Assembly: GCA_003134995.1 (NCBI GenBank)
Contig: PLDC01000018.1
Coordinates: 62,001-126,000 of the forward strand
Source of the DNA: Acidobacteriaceae bacterium
Lineage (GTDB): Bacteria; Acidobacteriota; Terriglobia; Terriglobales; Acidobacteriaceae
DNA: 64,000 nucleotides
Direction of reading: 5' to 3'
Shown here: positions 43,623 through 53,090 of the stretch, in pieces
How positions within the stretch are numbered: position 1 is the stretch's first letter
Layout: each line of letters begins with the position of its first letter
The notes under the pieces: generated by a model
The model's input: only the letters and a program-made list of their open reading frames with translations
Database searches by the model: none
Told to the model about the DNA's origin: nothing
Program-made: the position numbers and the translations under genes

Positions 43623-46600
43623 ATGGAACGATTTCATAAGATTTCGGTAATCGTCACAGTTGCTTGCATGATGTTGCTCGCCGCCGCCGGCGCACAAACT
43701 GTCGAGACACCGGATTTGACCAAACAACCGACTCTGTATGTGGTCGGCTATGCGCACCTCGACACCGAGTGGCGATGGGAATATCCGCAGGTCATCAACG
43801 AATACATTCGCAAGACGATGGAGGATAATTTCGCGCTGTTGGATAAATATCCTCATTATGTTTTCAATTTCAGCGGAGCCAATCGTTACCGGCTGATGAA
43901 AGAATATTTTCCCGCGGATTTCGCGAGATTGAAGAAGTACGTTGATGAAGGCAGGTGGTTTCCGGCTGGCTCTTCGATGGAAGAGGGCGATGTGAATGCG
44001 CCCAGTGCCGAAGCGATTATCCGGCAAGTTTTGTATGGGAATAACTGGTTTCGGAAAGAGTTGGGCCGGGCGAGCGCGGAATATATGCTGCCCGACTGCT
44101 TTGGATTTCCATCGTCGCTGCCTACGATTCTCGCGCACTCCGGAGTGAAGGGATTCTCGACGCAGAAGTTGGTATGGGGATCTTCGGCTCCCGCTGGCGG
44201 TCCTGAGTCTCTGGAAAAAACGCCCGAGGGCACGCCGTTCAACGTGGGTGTGTGGGTAGGGCCAGACGGCGAGAGCGTTCTGGCAGGATTGAACCCGGGC
44301 GCGTACGACGGCGGCATTGAGACTGATCTCAGCAAACCCTTACCGGCGCTGCCGGCCGACGCAACGCTTCAGGAGGTACGAAACAAATTCGCGGCGATGC
44401 GCGCAAAGTTAGATCAAGAACAGAACAGCGGACATGCCTCTGACCCGAACGATATTGAGGAATCCATCCACCTGCGAAGCCAAGTGCGGGTACTCAGCCG
44501 GCTTGGCGCAGATCGAGCGCAGGAACACCATCAAGGCGACTGGGCCGCGCGCGTCGAGCAGAATGGCAAAGTGGGCGGCGTTTATGCGGATTACCATTAT
44601 TACGGGACAGGAGACATTGGTGGAGCTCCGGACGAGGAGTTCGTGAAGCGGCTTGAGGCCATTGTGACTCGAGGCACGGCGAGTCTTCCTCCGGATGGAC
44701 AACTTTTCTGGGGGCAACAGGCGCATCCAGCGTGGCCGGCGGTGAAGGTTGGGGATGGTCCGGTTCGGGTGGTCTCGGGGAATGCGGAGCAGATGTTTCT
44801 GGATATCACTCCTGCCGAGGCGGCTGGCCTTCCGCGCTACACCGGCGAAATGGAGTTGACCAACCACTCCGCGGGTTCGCTGACTTCGCAGGCTTACCAG
44901 AAGCGTTGGCTGCGGAAAGAAGAATTGCTTGCCGATGCAGCCGAGAAGGCTTCGCTGGCCGCGGAATGGCTGGGCGCGCGGCCGTATCCGCTGCAGCGCC
45001 TGAACGATGCGTGGACGCTGGTGATGGGAGGACACTTTCACGACCTCGCCGCTGGCACTGCTACGCCTAAGTCTTACGAATTTGCCTGGAATGATGACGT
45101 GATTGCGATGAACCAGTTCGCTGGCGTGTTGAGTAATGCCATGGGAAATGTTTCCGCTGCCCTGAACACGGAGACGAATGGTGTTCCGCTGGTGGTGTTC
45201 AACCCGCTGAATATTGAGCGCGAAGATGTCGTGGAAGCTAGCGTAGACCTTCCCTTTGCCAAGCCGAAGACTGTGCGCGTCACCGGTCCGGATGGGAAAG
45301 AAGTTCCGGCGCAGATCTCGAACGGAAAAGTGCTCTTCTTGGCCAAGATGCGGTCGGTGGACTATGCGGTCTACGATGTCCAGCCGGGGCCGGGCATTCC
45401 CGATGCGGCTCTGAAGGTGTCGGAGAATTTTCTGGAGAACGCTTATTACCTCGTGAAGCTGAACTCCGATGGCGATGTAGCCAGCATTTTTGATAAGTCG
45501 ATGGGCAGGGAACTGCTTAGTGCGCCGGCGCGGCTCGCGATCTCGTATGACAACCCTGAGCATTGGCCTGCATGGAATATGGACTGGGAGCAGGAGCAGG
45601 CTGCTCCGAAGGCTTATGTGAGTGGTCCAGCAAAGATTCGAGTCGTGGAGAATGGCCCGGTGCGCGTGGCCGTGGAAGTTTCACGGGAAACGGCCAGCTC
45701 AAAGTTTGTTCAAACGATTAGCTTGTCTCTTGGTGATGCTGGAAAGCGTGTAGAGTTCGCGAACGTTGTTGATTGGAACACCAAAGAGTCGAACTTGAAA
45801 GCGACTTTCCCGCTCGCTGCCTCGAATCAGATGGCTACGTATAACTGGGACATTGGCACGATCGAGCGGCCGACTGCTGAGCCCAAGAAGTTCGAAGTGC
45901 CGTCTCATCAGTGGATCGACCTGACTGATGCGAGCGGCACATTTGGCGCCACCATTCTGACCGACTGCAAGAATGGATCGGACAAGCCGAACGACCATAC
46001 GATCCGGCTCACGTTAATTCGAACGCCCGGAACGCGCGGAGGTTATGCCGATCAAGGCACGCAGGATCTGGGTCACCACGAGTTCGTCTACGGCATTGCT
46101 GGACACGCGGGAGATTGGCGGCAAGGTCAGACCGACTGGCAGGCGCAACGATTGAACGATCCGCTGATTGCGTTCGAAGCTACAAAACATGCTGGAGCGA
46201 TGGGCCGAGGGTTTTCATTGCTAAAGGTGAGCAACCCGCGGATTCGGTTGCTGGCCCTGAAAAAAGCGGAACAGGGCGACGAGATCATCGTGCGATTGGT
46301 TGAACTCGATGGCAGACCACAGGCGGACGTTCGAATAACTTTTCACAGTCCGATTACGGGTGCGCGCGAGGTCAACGGCCAGGAGCAGCCCGTGGGAGCG
46401 GCCCATGTGAACCGCGGTGCGCTGGTGACTTCGTTCTCCGCATATCAGCCGCGTACGTTTGCCGTTAAGCTCGCCGCCGATCTGAACAAAGTTGCGGCGG
46501 TGCACTCGACACCAGTTCCGCTGCGTTACTCCTTGGCTACGGCCAGCAATGATGGACAAAAATCGCAAGGCGGATTCGACGGCCGGGGCAACGCTCTTCC

Positions 46601-47153
46601 AGCGGAGATGCTGCCTGCTGAGATCAAGTTCAATGATGTGCGATTTCAGCTGGCCGCAGCGAAGGCTGGCGCTCCGAATGCGGTTGCGACGAAAGGGCAG
46701 AAGATCGACCTGCCAGCGGGAAACTATAACCGTGTGTACGTGTTAGCGGCTTCGACTGACGGAGATCAGAAGGCAACATTCCGGTTGGGCAACACCGCGG
46801 TCGAGCTCAACATTCAGGATTGGGGAGGGTTCATCGGTCAATGGGATGACCGGCAGTGGACTTCGAAAGATACTTCGCATGACGACTACGGCGAGATGAC
46901 GGGAATCAAGCCGGGTTACATCAAGCGGGCCGACCTCGCATGGTACTGCTCGCATCATCACAACGCAGCGGGCGAAAATGTGGCTTACGGTTATTCGTAT
47001 TTGTTTGCGTATCCGATAGACTTGCCGGCCGGCGTGAAGACGATCACGTTGCCGACTAACGACAAGATACGCATTTTGGCGATGTCGGTGGCCGAAGAGA
47101 ATCCGGAGGTGAGAGCGGCACAGCCTCTTTATGATGTGCTTCCTTCGCGGTGA
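43623..47153 (+). CDS. Glycoside hydrolase family 38 (alpha-mannosidase), secreted
   Basis: About 1176 residues. A signal peptide (ISVIVTVACMMLLAAAGAQ) precedes the GH38 catalytic domain: VVGYAHLDTEWRWEYP with the metal-binding HLD, ASAEYMLPDCFGFPSSLPTI holding the Asp nucleophile of DxFG, and a middle helical domain. The C-terminal beta-sandwich domains include SFSAYQPRTFAVKLA and an all-beta region near residues 960-1100. It would remove alpha-linked mannose, acting in the periplasm or outside the cell. ATG 43623 is preferred, since it begins the signal peptide and follows GGAGAG; the frame is open to 43551. At this length it matches large bacterial GH38 enzymes. Confidence 0.92.
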   Translation: MERFHKISVIVTVACMMLLAAAGAQTVETPDLTKQPTLYVVGYAHLDTEWRWEYPQVINEYIRKTMEDNFALLDKYPHYVFNFSGANRYRLMKEYFPADFARLKKYVDEGRWFPAGSSMEEGDVNAPSAEAIIRQVLYGNNWFRKELGRASAEYMLPDCFGFPSSLPTILAHSGVKGFSTQKLVWGSSAPAGGPESLEKTPEGTPFNVGVWVGPDGESVLAGLNPGAYDGGIETDLSKPLPALPADATLQEVRNKFAAMRAKLDQEQNSGHASDPNDIEESIHLRSQVRVLSRLGADRAQEHHQGDWAARVEQNGKVGGVYADYHYYGTGDIGGAPDEEFVKRLEAIVTRGTASLPPDGQLFWGQQAHPAWPAVKVGDGPVRVVSGNAEQMFLDITPAEAAGLPRYTGEMELTNHSAGSLTSQAYQKRWLRKEELLADAAEKASLAAEWLGARPYPLQRLNDAWTLVMGGHFHDLAAGTATPKSYEFAWNDDVIAMNQFAGVLSNAMGNVSAALNTETNGVPLVVFNPLNIEREDVVEASVDLPFAKPKTVRVTGPDGKEVPAQISNGKVLFLAKMRSVDYAVYDVQPGPGIPDAALKVSENFLENAYYLVKLNSDGDVASIFDKSMGRELLSAPARLAISYDNPEHWPAWNMDWEQEQAAPKAYVSGPAKIRVVENGPVRVAVEVSRETASSKFVQTISLSLGDAGKRVEFANVVDWNTKESNLKATFPLAASNQMATYNWDIGTIERPTAEPKKFEVPSHQWIDLTDASGTFGATILTDCKNGSDKPNDHTIRLTLIRTPGTRGGYADQGTQDLGHHEFVYGIAGHAGDWRQGQTDWQAQRLNDPLIAFEATKHAGAMGRGFSLLKVSNPRIRLLALKKAEQGDEIIVRLVELDGRPQADVRITFHSPITGAREVNGQEQPVGAAHVNRGALVTSFSAYQPRTFAVKLAADLNKVAAVHSTPVPLRYSLATASNDGQKSQGGFDGRGNALPAEMLPAEIKFNDVRFQLAAAKAGAPNAVATKGQKIDLPAGNYNRVYVLAASTDGDQKATFRLGNTAVELNIQDWGGFIGQWDDRQWTSKDTSHDDYGEMTGIKPGYIKRADLAWYCSHHHNAAGENVAYGYSYLFAYPIDLPAGVKTITLPTNDKIRILAMSVAEENPEVRAAQPLYDVLPSR

Positions 47154-47188
47154 TCGGCGACAGAGTGAAGGCCCAAGATCGCGACTAG

Positions 47189-47425
47189 CTACTTATGCTG
47201 GAAGAGAACTCGAAGGCCACGGCTCTTAATGTTCTTCAGAATTCGCAGAACTGCCTGGCCAGCGTTGCCAGGACGGGGAGCTTTGGCAGCGGCCACGCTT
47301 CGGGCGAGATGCGTCTTGGCGGATGGGTGTCCCGTACTCAGAGTGCATCTCTCCTTCGGTTTCGCGCGGCACATGGGGCAGCGAACCGACAATATTTGTC
47401 GCAATGTGAGTTTCTCGGGCTGCAC
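47189..47425 (-). CDS. Small zinc-finger-like protein
   Basis: 78 residues. VRCPMCRAKPKERCTLSTGH followed by PSAKTHLARSVAAA shows a C-x2-C-x7-C ... H-x5-H arrangement. This is seen in short conserved zinc-binding proteins of soil bacteria and phages, whose role is unknown. GTG start; no convincing ribosome-binding site. It converges on the GH38 gene and lies in its own unit. Confidence 0.6.
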   Translation of the reverse strand: MQPEKLTLRQILSVRCPMCRAKPKERCTLSTGHPSAKTHLARSVAAAKAPRPGNAGQAVLRILKNIKSRGLRVLFQHK

Positions 47426-47551
47426 ACTAACATTATTGAACGGCAGTCATATGAAAGATGATCAATCTTGCTCTTGGAGATTTTCAATCGGCCAGGGATG
47501 GGAATCTTGCCGGGAAGGGATAAGTCTCCGCTAATTATTTAGCGGACCGGG

Positions 47552-49462
47552 TCAGCCCTCCATGGTTGAGACATCTCCCGCGTCTACGCCTGCTTCTTTC
47601 GCCTTCAGAAAGCGGCGCAGGATTTTTCCTGATCTTGTCTTCGGCAATGAAGCCACAAACTCCAGCGACGATGGAGTCGCAATTGGTCCCAGTTCTCTGC
47701 GCACGTGTTCGATCAGCGCCGCCGATAGCGCATCGGAAGCCACATGATCGGCGCGAACCTGCACGAACACTTTAATGGTCTCGCCCTTCATGGGATCGGG
47801 CACGCCGATGGCGGCAGCCTCGGCCACTGCGGGATGGGACACCAGCGCGCTTTCGACCTCGGCCGTGCCGATGCGGTGCCCGGCAACGTTGAGCACATCG
47901 TCGTAGCGGCCGAGCACTGCGATGTATCCGTCTTTGTCTTTCATGGCGACGTCGCCGGTCACATAACAGCCGGGAATCACCTGCCAGTCGCGTTCGTAGC
48001 GTGCCGGATCGCGCCACACGGTGCGCAGCATGTGGGGGAACGGACGCTTGAGTACTAGCCTGCCTCCTACTCCCGCAGGCGCTGAGTTGTTGTTTTCATC
48101 CAAAACATCGGCCTCGGCACCGGGCATCGCTACGCCGCACTTTCCTGGACGCATTGCCATCGTCGGGGGCGTGCCCAGCGTGGGCCCACCCAACTCCGTT
48201 TGCCACCAGTTGTCGATGACGTAGCCCCACTTGCCGTCGCCGGCCAGATGAGTTTGCGCCCAGCGCCAGGCCTCTGGATTCAGCGGTTCTCCGGCGCACG
48301 CAATCACGCGCAAAGTCGTCAGGTCGTGCGCTGCTGGATAACTCTCGCCATAACGCATAAACATCCGTAACGCTGTCGGCGCGGTGAACATCTTGGTGAC
48401 GCCGTAGCGTTCGACGATTTCCCATGCGACTCCGGGATTCGGATAATCGATTGCTCCTTCGCGGAAGAGCGTGGTGACGCCCGCGCAAAGTGGCGCGTAG
48501 ACGATGTAGGAATGGCCGACGACCCAGCCGATATCGGATGTGCACCAGAAAATATCGCGATCGCCCACATCGTAGTAGTTTTCCAAATGATAGGTCGTGC
48601 CCACCATGTAACCGCCGTGCACGTGCAGCACGCCTTTGGGTTTGCCGGTTGAACCTGAGGTGTAGAGCAGGAATAGCGGGTCCTCCGAGTCCATTTCTTC
48701 CGCAGGACAAACCGGAGAAAACTTGAGCAGTTCGTTGAAGTCGATTTCGCGTGGACCGCTAAGCTCGACTCCGCTTCGTGAATACACGACGACTTTCTCG
48801 ACGCACTCCAGTTTTTCTACGGCCTCATCAACGATGGCTTTAAGGTCCACGGTCTTGCCACGGCGAAAGCCGACATCGCCAGCGATCACAATCTTGGCTT
48901 CCGCATCGACGATGCGGTCGCGCAGAGCCGTGTGGCCCAGGCCGGCATACACGACCGAATGAATCGCGCCCAGCCGAGCGCAAGCCAGCATGGCGACTGC
49001 ACCTTCGATCGTCAGTGGCATATAAATGATCACGCGGTCGCCCTTCACTACGCCCAGTGATTTCAATCCGTTGGCAAAGCGGCAGACCATGCGGTGCAGT
49101 TGCCCATAGGTGACGATGCGTTCGCTGCCATCCTCACCCAGCCAGATGAAGGCGGCTCGATTGCGGCGATCCGAGTCAGCATGCCGATCCAGTGCATTAA
49201 TGGTGATGTTGGTCTTGGCGCCGGTGAACCATTTGTGGTGGACGCCGTCCCACTCCAGCACGCGGTCCCACTTCCGCGACCAGACGAAGCGCGACGCATA
49301 GTCTGCCCAGAAACCTTCGGGATCTTTGAGCGCGCGTGCGCATTCTCCCTGCCAGTCCTTCTGAATAGCGTTGCGGACTACGATCTCTGGCACCGCATAT
49401 TCTTCATCCAGAGCCAACAGGTTGGAAATGTTTTCTGGCCTAGTCATGGTTAGAGCGCTCAT
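47552..49462 (-). CDS. Acetyl-/propionyl-CoA synthetase family protein (ACS-like)
   Basis: About 636 residues of the adenylate-forming superfamily. PLFLLYTSGSTGKPKGVLHV is the AMP-binding P-loop, VIDNWWQTELGGPTLG holds the Trp that limits acyl size in acetyl-CoA synthetases, and SLPKTRSGKILRRFLKA the C-terminal catalytic lysine, which in ACS is acetylation-controlled. The N-terminal FWADYASRFVWSRKWDRVLE and WFTGAKTNITINALDRHA are ACS features. It makes an acyl-CoA from a short carboxylate, ATP and CoA. ATG 49462 follows GGGAGG; the longer frame is not conserved. Divergent from the porin gene. Confidence 0.9.
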   Translation of the reverse strand: MSALTMTRPENISNLLALDEEYAVPEIVVRNAIQKDWQGECARALKDPEGFWADYASRFVWSRKWDRVLEWDGVHHKWFTGAKTNITINALDRHADSDRRNRAAFIWLGEDGSERIVTYGQLHRMVCRFANGLKSLGVVKGDRVIIYMPLTIEGAVAMLACARLGAIHSVVYAGLGHTALRDRIVDAEAKIVIAGDVGFRRGKTVDLKAIVDEAVEKLECVEKVVVYSRSGVELSGPREIDFNELLKFSPVCPAEEMDSEDPLFLLYTSGSTGKPKGVLHVHGGYMVGTTYHLENYYDVGDRDIFWCTSDIGWVVGHSYIVYAPLCAGVTTLFREGAIDYPNPGVAWEIVERYGVTKMFTAPTALRMFMRYGESYPAAHDLTTLRVIACAGEPLNPEAWRWAQTHLAGDGKWGYVIDNWWQTELGGPTLGTPPTMAMRPGKCGVAMPGAEADVLDENNNSAPAGVGGRLVLKRPFPHMLRTVWRDPARYERDWQVIPGCYVTGDVAMKDKDGYIAVLGRYDDVLNVAGHRIGTAEVESALVSHPAVAEAAAIGVPDPMKGETIKVFVQVRADHVASDALSAALIEHVRRELGPIATPSSLEFVASLPKTRSGKILRRFLKAKEAGVDAGDVSTMEG

Positions 49463-49733
49463 GTGGACCTCCCGAGCGTGCGGCGAGCTTTTACTTACGT
49501 GGCGTGGATTTTGCCCTGCCGTCGAGTGACCAGCAGTGACGCAGCTCACAGCATAATGTGTTTTCATCACAAAGAGAAGCTCGACCCCTTCTAGCATCAG
49601 CGCCCTCCAGAACCAGACTAGTCAAAATCAACAAAGTAAAACCTTGACATCGTTTGGCTAAATGCATTAGCTTTGCGCCCCATATGTGCGTGCCCAAGTC
49701 TAAGTTGGGCGGAAAAAAGAGGAGACGCCGTCT

Positions 49734-51830
49734 ATGTCGACGCTGAGAAAGTGGATTTCAAGCTTGTTAGTCCTGGCCATCGCGGCAGTGCCCGCCATGG
49801 CAGGAAGTAACGATGGGAAAACAGCAAAAGAAAATTCAACCAATGCAACCAGCGCGGAAGCCACTCCCGCTGCAGCTAGCCCAAACTTAGCTACGACCCC
49901 CGGAGATGCAAATGTCACGGCGTTAGTTGGCGTTCTCCTGCTGAAAGGCGTTCTCGCTCCTAACGAGGCCAACGCAATTCGAAATGCCGCTCCCAGCGCT
50001 CAGTTTCAAGCTCTGGTTCAGGCGCTCTCACGCAAAGGAATCGTGAATGCCGCGGATTTGTCTGCGGCGGCGAGTCCGGCGACCCAACCCGCAGCGCCTG
50101 CGGCAGCGCCGATTGAGGCACCGGAGTCAATGTCGTCGTCGCGGGAGGCAGAAGCCTCGCCGCAAGCTCAAACCCAAACGCAGCCGCAGACACCTCATCC
50201 GTCGCGAGTAGCCGGCGAGTTGCCGCCTCCTGTACCTGGGGTGGTACCGGCGATCGCTCCGGTCCGCGTGTTCCCGGTTGACCCGCCCAAGACTGGCGGT
50301 CTGGCTGGGATTAAAGCCGGTCCAATCACGCTTGCGCCTTATGGCTTCATCAAGGCAACGGTCGTCCATGACAGCAGCGATCCCGATGGCGACGACTTCC
50401 CGTTCCCAGGTATCTGGCTGAATGCTGGGCCTAACTCGACTTTCAACACCGGCCCAACGCAGGACCCCGAGGTCCACGTCAAAGCGCGGTCTACGCGCTT
50501 TGGTCTCAACCTGGAATGGCCGGACATTTCGAAGAACCTGACGCTAACCGGCAAGATCGAGGGTGACTTCGAAGGCAACTTCAGCGAAGTCGCCAACCGC
50601 GATGTTTCGTCGATCCGCAGCAATCAACCGCAGCTGCGTTTGGCCTTCGTCCGATTGGATTACCACGCCGGCGACGCTTTGGATATTTTCTTTGTAGGCG
50701 GACAGGACTGGACGCTTTTTGGATCCGGCGCCTTGGAAAATATCCTGGAAACCACCTTCAACGGCGCATTTTGGGGCAACACTTACACGCGGTCGCCACA
50801 ACTGCGGGGCGGTTTCTCATGGCTCCTGAGCAAGGAGCACAATGTCCGGTTCGAGCCTCAATTTGGGGTCATGATGCCGAGCACCGGTGAAATCCTGAAG
50901 CTCGGCAACGCGTCGGGCAACGGGCTGGCGGCGCAACTCGCGCAAGGCGAGCGCGAAGGCGCCGACGCCGACCGTCCCGAGTATGAAGCCAGAGTGGCGT
51001 TGAGTTTCCAACTCGACAAAGCCCCGGGCGTGGCCCCGGCGCAAATCGCGCTGGCTGGATTCCATTCGAGGCGCACGTCAATCGTTCCTAACTCGTCGTA
51101 TTGTCTCGCGACGCCTTGCGGCGCAGACACAACCCTGCTTCCAGCAAGCTACGAGGCTGCGTTCCCGAACGGCTTTCAAGCGTCCAGCACACTGTGGGGG
51201 GGCCAAATCGTGGCGCAGTTGCCTACGCGATGGGCGACTCTGGTGGCGAGCCTCTACAAGGGCGGCGATATGCGCTTCTACTTCGGTGGCCAAATTAACA
51301 GTTACTTCACCGACGTAAGCGGGCTGACGAATGTGGTAGGTCCCTTCGAAACTGCCGATGGCGGTCCGCTGGCAGCTGCCGGTGGTGCCGTCCTCGGAAC
51401 CAACGGGGCTGGAAACGTCGTAGTGGCTCCTCAGAAGCCCATCCAGGCCTTTGGCGGATTCGTACAACTCGGGCTACCGCTTTCCCGGTGGTTCCACGCC
51501 GATCCGCATGGCCACAACGCGGGCTGGGGACTGCAGTTCCTCGTCGGCAAGGACCAGGTGGTGGATAACGACCAGAACCGCGCCAACGGCATTGGCTGCG
51601 CCGCCGCGGACGGAAGCGCTTCGTGCGGTGGAGGACTCCCGATGTCGATGGGCAAGACAGCGGTGGGAACCCTGACCTACAAACTCAACAACTGGTGCCA
51701 GTTCGTTTTCGAGCAGTCGGTCTACGCCACACGTGGATTCGACCACATCTTGCTATACACAATCGCTGGACAGCCATCCAACGAATGGCAGGATCACCGA
51801 TCTGAATTCGGGCCGATCTTTACGTTCTAA
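49734..51830 (+). CDS. Outer-membrane porin
   Basis: 698 residues. Signal peptide (WISSLLVLAIAAVPAMA), then an Ala/Pro/Gln-rich periplasmic region to about residue 185 (containing a short segment LVGVLLLKGVLAPNEANAIR). A beta-barrel of alternating strands follows, such as SRFGLNLEWPDISKNLTLTG-like strands (KARSTRFGLNLEWPDISKNL) and a final strand ending in Phe (FGPIFTF), as outer-membrane barrels do. It resembles the DcaP-like/trimeric porins of acidobacteria. It probably allows passage of small carboxylates, inferred from flanking CoA-synthetase and MHS symporter genes. Confidence 0.85.
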   Translation: MSTLRKWISSLLVLAIAAVPAMAGSNDGKTAKENSTNATSAEATPAAASPNLATTPGDANVTALVGVLLLKGVLAPNEANAIRNAAPSAQFQALVQALSRKGIVNAADLSAAASPATQPAAPAAAPIEAPESMSSSREAEASPQAQTQTQPQTPHPSRVAGELPPPVPGVVPAIAPVRVFPVDPPKTGGLAGIKAGPITLAPYGFIKATVVHDSSDPDGDDFPFPGIWLNAGPNSTFNTGPTQDPEVHVKARSTRFGLNLEWPDISKNLTLTGKIEGDFEGNFSEVANRDVSSIRSNQPQLRLAFVRLDYHAGDALDIFFVGGQDWTLFGSGALENILETTFNGAFWGNTYTRSPQLRGGFSWLLSKEHNVRFEPQFGVMMPSTGEILKLGNASGNGLAAQLAQGEREGADADRPEYEARVALSFQLDKAPGVAPAQIALAGFHSRRTSIVPNSSYCLATPCGADTTLLPASYEAAFPNGFQASSTLWGGQIVAQLPTRWATLVASLYKGGDMRFYFGGQINSYFTDVSGLTNVVGPFETADGGPLAAAGGAVLGTNGAGNVVVAPQKPIQAFGGFVQLGLPLSRWFHADPHGHNAGWGLQFLVGKDQVVDNDQNRANGIGCAAADGSASCGGGLPMSMGKTAVGTLTYKLNNWCQFVFEQSVYATRGFDHILLYTIAGQPSNEWQDHRSEFGPIFTF

Positions 51831-51840
51831 CGTTCTAGAC

Positions 51841-51876
51841 CGGACCCTCCACCCTAGCGGGCCCAAACCGGGTCCG
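51841..51876 (+). other. Stem-loop after the porin gene
   Basis: CGGACCC (51841-51847) and GGGTCCG (51870-51876) are exact inverted repeats 10 bases after the porin stop. No T-run follows, so termination is uncertain. Confidence 0.35.
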
Positions 51877-51954
51877 CCTGGGTTGCTAGTTGTGATAGCT
51901 GTTGGGATCGCTGAAATGTCCGGTGCAGATTGAAGGCACTGGCTATCAAGAAAC

Positions 51955-52003
51955 GGGGGACGGACTGCATTCGGGCTCTGGCCCGTAGGTGAGTCCGTCT
52001 TCC
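51955..52003 (+). other. Nested hairpin between porin and PEGA genes
   Basis: A 12-pair outer stem (51955-51966 with 51992-52003; eight central pairs GACGGACT/AGTCCGTC are perfect, two outer ones are G-U). It encloses a perfect inner hairpin CGGGC-TCTG-GCCCG (51972-51985). No U-run follows. It could be a processing/termination structure or a small RNA. The 315-base gap 51831-52145 otherwise shows only the smaller stem-loop. Confidence 0.5.
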
Positions 52004-52145
52004 CAAACTTCCTCCATGAAAGCTGTTGCGCGAGACACTCCAGGGGGAGCAAAATGTAGCGGAACTGTGCGACGGACTCTTAAAGTCGTTCGGGAAAACC
52101 AGGTGTGCGGAATCTGCATGCGCGGTGTTTGGGGGAGTTGGTTTC

Positions 52146-52919
52146 ATGAATATTTGTAAAATTGCAGCTCTGCAGGTCGGTTTTTTGTTGACCGCCATGT
52201 TGGCGAATGCCTCGCCGAAGAGCACGCTTCGGATCACGGTTCTGGATTCTGCAACACGAGCGTTGGCCGCTGACAACAACGGCGTCCCCCAGAATTGCGA
52301 ACAACTTACCTTCGACGCGTATTGCCGTTCCACTACGAATGTGCCGCTGCAAAGCACCTTGCTGGTGCAGGAAGATGGCGGGCCAACCTACCGCATTAGC
52401 TGCACCGTCGAATCAAAATACTCCCGCTGCGTTCCGCTGGCAAAGGGAGAAAGCTTCGATGCCAAAAGAGCGAAACACGGGCTTGATGTGTATTACGAGG
52501 ATGACAAGGGCAAGACGCGAAAGCAGTTTTACACCTTGGTAGCTGCGGATCGGAAAGCCGGTCCGTCGGCGGCTGCGGCTGCGCCCGCAGTTTCAGCTCA
52601 GCCGGTCCCGGCTGCGGCTGCCACGCAGCAGAGTTCGCCGGCTCCTGCGCCAGCCCCGGCCGCGGTCGTACCACAACAAGTTTCCCCCGAGAAAGTTTCG
52701 GAGAAGGCGAAGTGCAATTTCAGCTCAACGCCGGCTGGCGCGGAAATTACTGTGGACGGCAAATACCTGGGCAGCACGCCATCCGAAATTCCACTGAGTG
52801 CCGGGACGCATGTGGTCGTCTTTTCGATGCCCGGCTTTGCCCAGTGGAAGCGAGAGCTGACGGTGTTGCCTGGATCACAGTTGACGGTAGGCGCAATCTT
52901 GCAGAAGGAACAGCCGTGA
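52146..52919 (+). CDS. PEGA-domain exported protein
   Basis: About 257 residues. The start MNICKIAALQVGFLLTAMLA NAS is a signal peptide, so ATG 52146 is chosen over the longer frame. The central part has paired cysteines (CEQLTFDAYC and ISCTVESKYSRC), followed by an Ala/Pro/Gln linker (about residues 150-185). The C-terminal 65 residues form a PEGA domain (SSTPAGAEITVDGKYLGSTP, then SEIPLSAGTHVVVFSMPGFA), a beta fold common in surface proteins of acidobacteria. It is exported; partners are unknown. It lies between porin and MHS transporter genes. Confidence 0.8.
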   Translation: MNICKIAALQVGFLLTAMLANASPKSTLRITVLDSATRALAADNNGVPQNCEQLTFDAYCRSTTNVPLQSTLLVQEDGGPTYRISCTVESKYSRCVPLAKGESFDAKRAKHGLDVYYEDDKGKTRKQFYTLVAADRKAGPSAAAAAPAVSAQPVPAAAATQQSSPAPAPAPAAVVPQQVSPEKVSEKAKCNFSSTPAGAEITVDGKYLGSTPSEIPLSAGTHVVVFSMPGFAQWKRELTVLPGSQLTVGAILQKEQP

Positions 52920-52965
52920 CCATGGTTGGGTGGTCGCTGTGCTGAGAATTTGGCCAATCCCGGGT

Positions 52966-52994
52966 TTGTTGTCGGCTGTCGATGGGTGTATAGT
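52966..52994 (+). promoter_or_regulatory. Possible promoter of the MHS transporter gene
   Basis: TTGTTG (52966-52971) and TATAGT (52989-52994) are separated by 17 bases, about 96 bases ahead of ATG 53091. The spacing is ideal and the boxes are moderate. Confidence 0.4.
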
Positions 52995-53090
52995 CCGGGG
53001 CTGGGTTTTTCCAAGCCGTGTAGTGCCTGAGACTGGGACAGATCGAAACGCCAGTCCAGGACCAAAAACTTCGGGTACAGGGAGGAAGTT

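Noticed and set aside
49644..49672. Promoter of the porin gene (TTGACA at 49644)
   Set aside because: The -35 is perfect, but no acceptable -10 lies 16-18 bases downstream (TTAGCT at 17).
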